From the NCBI GenBank assembly GCA_036803025.1, contig DAIRVC010000067.1, positions 1 to 13,026 on the forward strand: DNA of 13,026 nucleotides. The letters are read 5' to 3'. How positions within the stretch are numbered: position 1 is the stretch's first letter; every line of letters begins with the position of its first letter. A program made the position numbers and the translations under genes. Below the pieces are notes generated by a model. That model worked only from the letters and a program-made list of their open reading frames with translations, made no database searches and was not told the DNA's origin. Source of the DNA: DAIRVC01 sp036803025 (GTDB taxonomy: Bacteria > Chloroflexota > Anaerolineae > Anaerolineales > E44-bin32). Below, one piece after another: positions 1 to 8,882 of the stretch.

Positions 1-904
1 AGGCGGCCAGGCGTTGAGTCTTGAGCGCCGACAGCCCGCGCGCTTCCACCGCCGCGCTGATGGTCGGGATAGGGACCCCCATCTCGAGCGCCTCCTGAAC
101 GGTCCAGCGGCCGGTGCCTTTCTGCTCGGCCGAATCCAGGATGACTTCGGTGATGGGCTGTCCGGTCAGCGGGTCCTGCCGGCGCAGGACCGCAGCGGTG
201 ATTTCCATCAGGTAGGAGGCCAGTTCGCCGCGGTTCCACTCTGCAAAGGTGCGCGCCAGCGCCTCGGCCGACGTGCCCAGTCCTCTGCGCAGCAGGTCGT
301 AGATCTCGGCGATCAGTTGCATGACGGCGTATTCGATGCCGTTGTGAACCATCTTGACGTAGTGCCCGGCGCCGAGGGGGCCCAGGTAGGCCACGCATGG
401 CGCGCCGTCGTCGGCGCGCGCGGCGATGGCCTCGAAGATCGGCCGGACCGTTTCATACGCCGCCGGCGGACCCCCCGGCATGATGCTCGGCCCGTACAGA
501 GCGCCCTCTTCCCCGCCGGAGATGCCCACGCCCAGATAGCGCAGGCCGTCCGCTTCCAGATCCTTCGATCGGCGGGCCGTATCGGCGAAGTGCGAGTTGC
601 CCCCGTCGATGAGGACGTCGCCGGGCTGGAGGTGCGGACGGAGCTGCTGGATGACCGCGTCGACCGGTCCGCCGGCCTTGACCATGAGCAGGATGCGGCG
701 CGGCGGCTTGAGGGCCGCGGCCAGTTCAGCCGGCTCAAAGCAGCCAATGACCGCCGTGCCCGCAGCCCGTTCGGCCATGAACTGCTCCGTGACGCTGCGC
801 GTCCGGTTGTAGACCGCGACCGCGAACCCGTGCCGGTCCATGTTCAGGACCAGGTTCTGGCCCATGACTCCCAATCCGATCAAGGCGATGTCGTGCGATG
901 GCAT
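1..904 (-). CDS. gnd: 6-phosphogluconate dehydrogenase, decarboxylating (3' end missing)
   Basis: Oxidises 6-phosphogluconate to ribulose 5-phosphate and CO2 with reduction of NADP, in the oxidative pentose phosphate pathway (cytosolic). The visible 301 residues begin with a Rossmann fold, with glycine motif GLGVMG at about residues 10-15. NRT follows the second strand, as in NADP-using members. The substrate motif ISGGEEGALYGPSIMPGG starts at residue 128. The catalytic segment GHYVKMVHNGIEY carries Lys184, Asn188 and Glu191, matching E. coli Lys183 and Glu190 with an offset of one. The all-helical C-terminal domain (GTGRWT motif) is entered before the window edge. The family is about 470 residues, so roughly a third is cut off. 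The ATG at 904-902 is chosen because GAGG lies five bases upstream and the family motif starts directly after it; a GTG two codons earlier is less likely. Divergent from recO and not part of its operon. Family assignment is near certain. Confidence 0.96.
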   Translation of the reverse strand, partial: MPSHDIALIGLGVMGQNLVLNMDRHGFAVAVYNRTRSVTEQFMAERAAGTAVIGCFEPAELAAALKPPRRILLMVKAGGPVDAVIQQLRPHLQPGDVLIDGGNSHFADTARRSKDLEADGLRYLGVGISGGEEGALYGPSIMPGGPPAAYETVRPIFEAIAARADDGAPCVAYLGPLGAGHYVKMVHNGIEYAVMQLIAEIYDLLRRGLGTSAEALARTFAEWNRGELASYLMEITAAVLRRQDPLTGQPITEVILDSAEQKGTGRWTVQEALEMGVPIPTISAAVEARGLSALKTQRLAA

Positions 905-1003
905 AGGCACCTCGGCTGGACCCCGTGCAGGATGGCTATCCGGCTGATGCATTGAGGTTACCACAGGCCGCGCTGCGCAAGTGGGCGCGCAAACCCCGTG
1001 GAG

Positions 1004-1009
1004 TATAAT
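1004..1009 (+). promoter_or_regulatory. -10 box of recO operon promoter (probably leaderless)
   Basis: A perfect TATAAT stands six bases before the recO ATG at 1016. The usual distance from a -10 box to the start of transcription places the first transcribed base at or within a base or two of that ATG. No Shine-Dalgarno sequence is visible ahead of it. The -35 region around 981-986 (GTGGGC) is a poor match. On the opposite strand the same bases read TATACT (1007 to 1002), which could drive gnd with a leader of about 90 nt. The box itself is seen; its use in either direction is inferred. Confidence 0.6.
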
Positions 1010-1015
1010 GCCCGC

Positions 1016-1816
1016 ATGAGCCCGCGCGAGCGCGCCTATCGGACCGAGGCCGTGGTCTTGCGCCGGCATGAGCTGGGGGAAGCCGACCGGTTGATGACGA
1101 TCCTGACGCCGCACTACGGCAAGCTACGCGTGGTCGCCAAAGGGGTGCGCCGGCCGCGCTCCCGCAAGGCCGGTCACCTGGAGCTGTTCACACGTGCCCA
1201 GCTGCTGCTGGCGCGCGGCCGAGAGCTGGATATCGTCACGCAAGCCGAGTCGGCCGACACGTTTCCCACGCTGCAGACCGATCTCAACCGCCTGGCGCAC
1301 GCCGCCTATGCCGTCGAGCTGTTGGACTGCTTCGCAGTCGCTGAGGAGGAGAACCGGCCGCTCTACCGCCTGCTGGTGGATACGCTCGCCCGGCTCGATC
1401 AGGGCAGCGACCCGGGGCTGGTGACGCGCTTCTTCGAAGTGCGCCTGCTCGACCTGGCCGGATTCCAGCCGCAGCTTTTCGGATGCCGCAGCTGCGCGGC
1501 GGAGACGCGGCCGGAGGACCAGTACTTCTCCTTCGAGGCGGGCGGCGTGCTGTGCCCGAATTGCGGGGCGCAGCAGCGCGCCGTGCGGCGTCTGTCGCTG
1601 GGTGGCCTGAAGGTCCTGCGCCACTTTCAGCGCAATACCTTCGAGGCGGTCGTCGGCCTCAAGCTGGGTGCCGCCGTTCAGCGCGAGCTTGAGACGCTGA
1701 TGGAAGGCTACTTGACCTTCGTGCTCGAGCGGCGCCTGCACACCCCCGAGTTCATCCAGCGTGTCCGCGCCCTGCTGCCCGCCACGATCCCGATTGAGGC
1801 GACCCCGGAAGCATGA
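1016..1816 (+). CDS. recO: DNA repair protein RecO
   Basis: RecO works with RecR (and RecF) to load RecA on SSB-coated single-stranded DNA and anneals complementary strands in recombinational repair. The 266-residue product has the family layout. An N-terminal OB fold runs to about residue 80 (YRTEAVVLRRHELGEADRL, then LRVVAKGVRRPRSRKAG). A helical region follows, with a zinc site Cys157-x2-Cys160 and Cys180-x2-Cys183, then a C-terminal helical bundle. Length is normal for the family. The ATG at 1016 is preferred over an in-frame GTG at 998, because RecO normally starts just before the YRTEAVVL strand and because the GTG lies upstream of the -10 box, outside the likely transcript. Its TGA overlaps the glyQS ATG (ATGA), so the two are probably translationally coupled. 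It is the first gene of the plus-strand cluster. Confidence 0.95.
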   Translation: MSPRERAYRTEAVVLRRHELGEADRLMTILTPHYGKLRVVAKGVRRPRSRKAGHLELFTRAQLLLARGRELDIVTQAESADTFPTLQTDLNRLAHAAYAVELLDCFAVAEEENRPLYRLLVDTLARLDQGSDPGLVTRFFEVRLLDLAGFQPQLFGCRSCAAETRPEDQYFSFEAGGVLCPNCGAQQRAVRRLSLGGLKVLRHFQRNTFEAVVGLKLGAAVQRELETLMEGYLTFVLERRLHTPEFIQRVRALLPATIPIEATPEA

Positions 1817-4800
1817 CCGCCTCGCCGACCCGAGGAAGCCCTTTGCCCAACATGCCTTCGCCCAGTTTCCAGAATGTCATCTTGGCCCTGCAGACCTACT
1901 GGGCCGAGCAGGGCTGTGTCCTCTGGCAGCCCTACCATACGGAGGTCGGGGCGGGGACGATGAACCCGGCCACTGCGCTGCGAGTCCTCGGCCCGGAGCC
2001 GTTCTGGGTCGCATACGTCGAGCCGTCGATTCGCCCCGCCGACGGACGCTATGGGGAAAACCCCAACCGCTGGCAGCACTACTACCAGTTCCAGGTCATC
2101 CTCAAGCCGGATCCGGGCGATCCGCAGGAACGCTACTTGCGCTCGCTGATCGCGCTGGGCGTCGATCCGGCCGAGCACGACATCCGCTTCGTGGAGGACA
2201 ACTGGGAGGCGCCGGCGCTCGGCGCCTGGGGCCTGGGCTGGGAAGTCTGGCTGGATGGACAGGAGATCAGCCAGTACACCTACTTCCAGCAGGCCGGCGG
2301 CATGCCGGTCGACCCGGTATCGGTCGAGATCACCTACGGACTGGAGCGCATTCTGATGGTGCTCCAGGACGCCCCCACGTTCGTCGATCTGCGCTGGGAC
2401 GATCATCTGACCTATGGTGATCTCCAGCTGCAGGGTGAGCGCGAACACAGCCGCTACAACTTCGAGACGGCCGATGTCGAGCGGCTGCGCACCCTCTTCG
2501 AAGAGTATGCTGCCGAGGGCCGCTCTGCCCTCGAGGCCGGCCTGGTCCTTCCGGCCCACGATTGTGTCTTGAAATGCTCGCATACCTTCAACCTGCTGGA
2601 TGCGCGGGGAGCCATCGGCGTCACCGAACGGGCGGCGCTGTTTGGCCGCATGCGTGACCTGTCGCGCCGCACTGCCGAGGCCTATATCGCTCAACGCCAG
2701 GAGCTGGGTTTCCCCTGGCGCGGCCGCTGGGGCAGGCCGCAGGCGGCCAGCAAGCCCGAAGAGGAGGGGCCCCTGGGGCCCTCGGGGCCGGCGCCATTCG
2801 TCCTCGAAATCGGCACCGAGGAATTGCCTGCCGCCGACCTCGATCGGGCGATCGATTTCTTGGCCGGCGCGTTCAAGACTGAACTGGTCGAAGCCGGCCT
2901 GGCTGGGGCCGAAGATGTCCGCGTCGTCGGCACCCCCCGCCGCCTGGTCGTGCTGGTAGAGTCGCTGGCTGCCCGGCAGCCTGAACGAGTGTCGATCGTC
3001 AAGGGCCCGCCGGCGGACCGCGCCTTCGACGCCCAGGGCCAGCCGACACCGGCCGCCCACGGGTTCGCGCGCAGCAAAGGCATTGCGATCGAGGCGCTGC
3101 AGCTGCGCGAGCTCGACGGCGGTCGCTACGTGGTTGCCGAGGTCCACGAGGCGGGGCAGAGCGCCGACCAGGTGCTGGGTGGGATGGTCCCCGCCATCCT
3201 TGGCCGGCTGACCTTCGATAGGTCGATGCGCTGGAATGACAGCGGAACATTGTTCTCGCGCCCGGTGCGCTGGGTCCTGGGCCTGCATGGCGAGCATGTC
3301 GTACCCTGCGAGTTTGCCGGGCTGACCTCCGGACGCTGGACACGCGGCATGCGTTTCGTTCAGCCGGAGGGTTTCGCGGTGCGAGACCGCGGCGAGTACC
3401 TGAAGCAGCTGGACGCACAGGGGATCATCCTGGATCCGGCCAAGCGCCGCGACCAAATCGAGGGGCAGGTTCACAAGCTGGCGGCGAGCGTCTCGGGGAG
3501 CATCCCCGACCCGGCCGACCTCCTGGACGAGGTGAAGAATCTGGTTGAGGCACCCACCGCGCTGCTAGGGGAATTCGACCAGGCCTTCCTCGAATTGCCG
3601 CGCCAGGTCTTGATCGCGGTGATGAAGAAGCACCAGCGCTACTTCCCTGTCGAGCGCGAAGGGATGCTTCTGCCGTACTTCATTGCCGTGCGCAACGGGG
3701 GCAGCCAGGGGCTGGCCAGCGTCACGCACGGGAATGAACAGGTCGTGCGGGCGCGCTTTGCCGATGCGGCCTACTTCATCCGCAGGGATGCGGAGAAGAA
3801 GCTGGAGGATTTCCTGCCGCGGCTGGCGACGTTGACGTTCCAGACCAAGCTCGGTTCGATGCTCGACAAGGTCAACAGGCTTGAACGTCTGGTCGTCCCC
3901 GTGTCCGAGGCGCTGGGACTGGATGCGCAGCAACGCGGCATCGCCCTGCGCGCCGCGCATCTCGCCAAGGCGGATCTGGCCACTCAAATGGTGGTCGAAA
4001 TGACCTCGCTCCAGGGCGAGATGGGCCGCGAGTATGCTCTGCGCGCGGGTGAGCCGGCCGAGGTGGCCGAGGCGATTCTCGAGCACCACCTGCCGCGCTT
4101 CGCCGGCGACCGGCTCCCGGCCACGCTCCCCGGGCTGGCGGTTGGGGTGGCCGACCGGCTGGACAGCCTGATGGGCCTATTTGCAGTGGGGATGAAACCC
4201 AGCGGCGCCAAAGACCCGTTTGCCTTGCGCCGCACGGCCGTGGGCCTAGCGCAGGCGTTGATGGATGCCGGTCGGCGTTACGACCTCAAGCAGGGCCTGG
4301 GGCAGGCCGCCTCCGGGCTGCCGGTAAAGGTCTCCGACGGCACGCTCGACGAGTGCCTGACCTTCATCCTTGGCCGCCTGCGCGTCCTCCTGGAAGCGGA
4401 TCATCGCTACGACCTCGTCGAGGGTGTTCTGGCGGCGCAAGGCAACGATCCAGCCGGTGCGGCGCAAGCGGTCGACCAGATCGAGACGTGGGTGCGGCGG
4501 CCCGATTGGGCGCCGACGCTGCAGGCCTACGCCCGCTGTGTACGCATCACTCGCGACCAGGACCGGGTCTACCCGGTCGACGCCGCCCGACTGGTCGAAC
4601 CGGCCGAGCAGGACCTGTTCGGCGCGCTGCAGCAGGCGGAGGGCGCGCCGCGCCGGCCGGGATCGGTGGACGACTTCCTGAATGCGGTCCAGCCCATGAT
4701 CCCCGCCATCTCCCGCTTCTTCGAGGAGGTGTTGGTCATGGCGGAGGAGGCTTCTACGCGGGAGAACCGGCTGGGCCTGCTGCAGCGCCTGGCGGCGCTG

Positions 4801-4842
4801 GCAGACGGTGTGGTGGACCTCTCCAAACTGGAGGGATTCTAG
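1813..4842 (+). CDS. glyQS: Glycyl-tRNA synthetase, fused alpha and beta subunits
   Basis: Charges tRNA-Gly with glycine using ATP. Many bacteria make this bacterial-type enzyme as an alpha2beta2 tetramer from glyQ and glyS; here both are in one 1009-residue chain. Residues 1 to about 305 are the class II catalytic alpha module: TYWAEQGCVLWQPYHTEVGAG near the N-terminus, then GRYGENPNR, then motif 3 GLER at 176-179. A Pro/Gly/Glu-rich linker (about 306-328) follows. The beta module starts at FVLEIGTEELP (residue 329) and includes an HD-like domain from about residue 716 (HLAKADLATQ, KDPFALRR). It ends in the C-terminal anticodon-binding helices (VDDFLNAVQPMIPAISRFFEEV). No frameshift or stop interrupts the junction. 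The 1813 ATG overlaps the recO stop. TTG 1843 (GAGG seven bases upstream) and ATG 1852 are in-frame alternatives that would remove 10 or 13 residues before the conserved core. Fused GlyQS proteins are known, for example in Chlamydia. Confidence 0.96.
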   Translation: MTASPTRGSPLPNMPSPSFQNVILALQTYWAEQGCVLWQPYHTEVGAGTMNPATALRVLGPEPFWVAYVEPSIRPADGRYGENPNRWQHYYQFQVILKPDPGDPQERYLRSLIALGVDPAEHDIRFVEDNWEAPALGAWGLGWEVWLDGQEISQYTYFQQAGGMPVDPVSVEITYGLERILMVLQDAPTFVDLRWDDHLTYGDLQLQGEREHSRYNFETADVERLRTLFEEYAAEGRSALEAGLVLPAHDCVLKCSHTFNLLDARGAIGVTERAALFGRMRDLSRRTAEAYIAQRQELGFPWRGRWGRPQAASKPEEEGPLGPSGPAPFVLEIGTEELPAADLDRAIDFLAGAFKTELVEAGLAGAEDVRVVGTPRRLVVLVESLAARQPERVSIVKGPPADRAFDAQGQPTPAAHGFARSKGIAIEALQLRELDGGRYVVAEVHEAGQSADQVLGGMVPAILGRLTFDRSMRWNDSGTLFSRPVRWVLGLHGEHVVPCEFAGLTSGRWTRGMRFVQPEGFAVRDRGEYLKQLDAQGIILDPAKRRDQIEGQVHKLAASVSGSIPDPADLLDEVKNLVEAPTALLGEFDQAFLELPRQVLIAVMKKHQRYFPVEREGMLLPYFIAVRNGGSQGLASVTHGNEQVVRARFADAAYFIRRDAEKKLEDFLPRLATLTFQTKLGSMLDKVNRLERLVVPVSEALGLDAQQRGIALRAAHLAKADLATQMVVEMTSLQGEMGREYALRAGEPAEVAEAILEHHLPRFAGDRLPATLPGLAVGVADRLDSLMGLFAVGMKPSGAKDPFALRRTAVGLAQALMDAGRRYDLKQGLGQAASGLPVKVSDGTLDECLTFILGRLRVLLEADHRYDLVEGVLAAQGNDPAGAAQAVDQIETWVRRPDWAPTLQAYARCVRITRDQDRVYPVDAARLVEPAEQDLFGALQQAEGAPRRPGSVDDFLNAVQPMIPAISRFFEEVLVMAEEASTRENRLGLLQRLAALADGVVDLSKLEGF

Positions 4843-4847
4843 CGGCC

Positions 4848-4878
4848 GACTTCCGAGGTCCCGGGGACTTCGGAAGTC
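4848..4878 (+). promoter_or_regulatory. Hairpin between glyQS and dnaG
   Basis: GACTTCCGA at 4848-4856 pairs perfectly with TCGGAAGTC at 4870-4878. Inside it, a G-U pair (4857/4869) and GTCC/GGAC (4858-4861/4865-4868) extend the stem to about 14 bp with a three-base loop. It begins five bases after the glyQS stop and ends 16 bases before the dnaG ATG. No T-run follows, so a classical intrinsic terminator is unlikely. An attenuator, an RNase processing site or an mRNA-stabilising element are possible. The pairing is seen; the role is unknown. Confidence 0.6.
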
Positions 4879-4894
4879 AGCGCGCGAGCCGGCC

Positions 4895-6812
4895 ATGGAC
4901 GTCGTCGACGAGATCAAGCAGCGGATTGACATCGTCGAGCTGGTCGGCGAAACGGTCAAGCTGCGCCGTTCCGGCAAGAACTACGTCGGCTTCTGCCCAT
5001 TCCATCCCAACAGCCGCACGCCGGCCTTCGTCGTCTTCCCCGAAAGCAGCAACTGGCGCTGCTTCGGCGCCTGCAATGAGGGCGGCGACATCTTCCGTTT
5101 TGTGATGAAGAAGGAAGGCTGGGATTTCCCTGAGGCGCTGCGCCAGCTGGCGACGCGCGCCGGCGTCGAGCTCAAGCCGCGCACGCCGGCGATGGATGCG
5201 GCCGAGGAAGCCCATGAGCGCCTGCGACAGGTGCTGGAAGCTGCGGTCCTCCTCTACCGGCACCACCTGCTGGAAACGCCCCCCGGGCGCGAGGTTGCCG
5301 CCTACTTGCACGGGCGCGGGTTGAACGAGGCGACCCTGGAGGCTTTCGAGATCGGCTTTGCCCCGCCGGGATGGAGCACGGCGCTCGAATACCTGACGGG
5401 GAAAGGCTTCACGCAGCAGGAGATCCTCGAGGCCGGCATGGCCAGCGAACGGGAGTCGGGCGGGCTGCACGACCGCTTCCGCAATCGCATCCAGTTCCCC
5501 ATTCGGGATGATCGCGGCCGCATGGCCGGCTTCGGGGCGCGGATCGTCGATCCACAGGATGTGCCCAAGTTCTTGAACTCGCCGCAGACGGCCCTGTTCG
5601 ATAAAGGAAGACTGCTCTACGGACTGGACAGGGCGCGCAAGGCCATCCGTGCGGCCGACCAGGCAGTCATCGTCGAGGGCTACCTGGACGTCCTGGCGCT
5701 GCATCAGGCCGGCTACGCCAACGTCGTTTCGCCCATGGGCACCGCGTTGTCGGAAGACCAGCTGCGGCTGCTGAAGCGTTTCAGCCGGCGCATGGTGCTT
5801 TCGCTTGATCCCGACCTGGCCGGTGATCAGGCAACCTTGCGCGGCCTGACCATCGCCCGGGAAGCGCTGGATCGCCAGGCCGACCCGGTTTTCGACGCCC
5901 GCGGATTGGTACGCCACGAAGGGCGCCTGGATGCCGACATTCGGGTGGTCACGCTGCCTCCGGGGAAGGATCCTGATGAAGTGGTCGGCGAGGATCGGGA
6001 AGGATGGGCAGCCATCCTGGCCGGTGCGCAGCCGGTGGTGCTGTACGTCCTCGAGGTCCTGGCACGCGGCCGCAACGTGGACGATCCGAAGGTCAAGGCT
6101 GAGATCGCTCAACAGGTCCTGCCGCTGATCGAGGATGTGGCCAATCCGGTCGAGCGTGAGGGCTACCGCCAGCATTTGGCCCGACGCCTGAAAGTTGACG
6201 AGCGGGCACTGCAGTCCTGGCGTCCACGACCGGCCCGGCGGCCGACGCGTGGGACGCAGACGGAGCCGGCCGAGGAGGGGATCCCCGAGCGCGCGGCTGC
6301 GGCCGACACGGGCGGTCTCGAACGATTCTGCCTCGGGCTGCTCCTGCGAGACCCGGAGCTCTTGTACCGCGTCGATCGGGAGCTGCAGGGCCTGGGTCTG
6401 GAGAGGCTTTCGGGGGGGGACTTTACAGGAACCGAGCGGCAGGTTATCTTTCACGGGATTCGCACCAGCCTGGCGCAGGATGAGTTGGAGCCTGCCCAGC
6501 ACTGGCGATCGCATTTGGAACCGGCGTTGCTCGCTCAAGCGGAGGCGCTGCAGACGGAGGCGGGCGAAATCCAACTCGAAGTCCCCCGGGTAGCGGAGGA
6601 GGCCCTGGCAGGTTTCTTGCGACTACGCATGCGGGCGCTGGCGGCCTCCCGGGCGGAGATCCAATTCCAGCTCCTGGCCGCCCAGGAAGACGGCGCCGAG
6701 GAAACGCACGACCTTCAGAACGAGGTCCTGCGGCTGACGAAGGACTGGGATCGCCTGGACCGGGGGTTGGCCAGGCGCCGGGCGGGAGCCCGCATTGATC
6801 CGGATCAGAGAT

Positions 6813-6820
<8 letters not shown>
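4895..6820 (+). CDS. dnaG: DNA primase DnaG
   Basis: Synthesises RNA primers at the replication fork, working with the DnaB helicase. The 641-residue product has all three domains. The zinc-binding CHC2 domain has ligands Cys34, His37, Cys56 and Cys60, with spacing C-x2-H-x18-C-x3-C instead of the usual C-x2-H-x17-C-x2-C. The RNA polymerase core includes the TOPRIM fold with Glu261 (VEGYLDV) and Asp305/Asp307 (LDPDLAGD, the DxDxxG metal motif). A C-terminal helicase-interaction domain runs from about residue 475 (FCLGLLLRDPELL onward). The ATG at 4895 gives the standard N-terminus MDVVDEIKQRIDIVELVGE; farther upstream the frame runs into glyQS. No good Shine-Dalgarno precedes it (only GAG at 4886-4888), and a hairpin lies just upstream. 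The gene contains an eight-G run at 6412-6419. The stop overlaps the rpoD start. Placement before rpoD is the conserved primase-sigma pairing. Confidence 0.96.
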
Positions 6821-8396
<1,576 letters not shown>

Positions 8397-8424
8397 TCCG
8401 GTACGGACGGCCAGAGCCAGACAC

Positions 8425-8448
8425 CCCGCCGCCTTCTGGGCGGGCGGG
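8425..8448 (+). terminator. Terminator-like hairpin after rpoD
   Basis: CCCGCCGCC (8425-8433) pairs with GGC (8439-8441) and GGCGGG (8443-8448), with one bulged G at 8442 and a five-base loop TTCTG. It begins 28 bases after the rpoD stop and is followed by only TT and then mixed sequence. It is at best a weak intrinsic terminator; its position between the rpoD cluster and a new promoter supports that reading. Confidence 0.45.
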
Positions 8449-8452
8449 TTCG

Positions 8453-8461
8453 TGATACAAT
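8453..8461 (+). promoter_or_regulatory. Extended -10 promoter of the nuo operon
   Basis: TGATACAAT is an extended -10 element (TGn followed by TACAAT, five of six matches to TATAAT). Transcription would start near 8468, giving a leader of about 58 nt before the nuoA GTG. TTCTGG at 8434-8439, 16 bases upstream, is a weak -35 candidate and overlaps the terminator-like hairpin. Extended -10 promoters often lack a good -35. An AT-rich patch at 8470-8497 follows, unusual for this GC-rich window. Prediction from sequence only. Confidence 0.5.
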
Positions 8462-8525
8462 GCACGTACATTCAAGGTTAGATTTGTCGTAAATAGCCGA
8501 GGCGCGCCGCCGGTGAGGGTTTTCT

Positions 8526-8882
8526 GTGCCTGCTGACTATTTGCCCATCCTGGTCTTGATTATCCTGGCCGTCGTGCTTGCCGTCGCGGCCGTTGCTCTG
8601 GGGCACCTGTTCGGCCCGCGCCGGCCGACGGCCCGCAAGGGCGAGACCTACGAATCGGGCATGCGCCCGTTCGGCCCCGGCCGGCGCCGCGTCCCGATCC
8701 ACTTCTACCTCATCGCTGTCCTGTTCATCCTGTTCGACGTCGAAGTCGTGTTCATGCTGCCCTGGGCGGTCGTGTTGAACCAACTGGGTCCCTTCGCGCT
8801 GATTGAGATGGGTGTTTTCGTGTTCATCCTGGTGATCGGGTATGTGTATGCGTGGAAGAAGGGAGCGCTGGAATGGGAGTAG
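8526..8882 (+). CDS. nuoA: NADH-quinone oxidoreductase subunit A
   Basis: Small membrane subunit of complex I, at the interface of the membrane arm and the quinone-binding module. The 118-residue product has three predicted membrane helices (about 5-30, 60-84 and 90-110). The conserved loop KGETYESGMRPFG lies between helices 1 and 2. Helix 2 has the signature FYLIAVLFILFDVEVVF with the conserved acidic Asp71 and Glu73. Length is normal. The start is GTG with GAGGG (8515-8519) six bases upstream. It opens the nuo operon; its 3' end overlaps nuoB by ten bases. No oddities beyond the GTG start. Confidence 0.96.
   Translation: MPADYLPILVLIILAVVLAVAAVALGHLFGPRRPTARKGETYESGMRPFGPGRRRVPIHFYLIAVLFILFDVEVVFMLPWAVVLNQLGPFALIEMGVFVFILVIGYVYAWKKGALEWE

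Noticed and set aside
14..955. 313-codon open frame on the plus strand across gnd
   Set aside because: It is antisense to a clearly recognised 6-phosphogluconate dehydrogenase. Its translation is Arg/Gly/Asp-rich with no family motif, as expected of a shadow frame in GC-rich coding DNA.
1708..3474. 588-codon open frame on the minus strand opposite glyQS
   Set aside because: The opposite strand encodes intact GlyQS with all motifs. The minus translation shows no recognisable domain, and its openness follows from the codon bias.
4848..4878. Hairpin read as a rho-independent terminator for glyQS
   Set aside because: No T-run follows the stem, and dnaG begins 16 bases later without a visible promoter, so full termination is unlikely. 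Kept as a regulatory hairpin of unknown role.
4877..6574. 565-codon open frame on the minus strand opposite dnaG
   Set aside because: Antisense shadow of DnaG; no domain, and no ribosome-binding site or promoter was noted for it.
8397..8525. Possible riboswitch or small RNA in the nuoA leader
   Set aside because: The predicted leader after the -10 box is only about 58 nt and shows no conserved riboswitch-like architecture; nothing beyond the hairpin and promoter can be supported.
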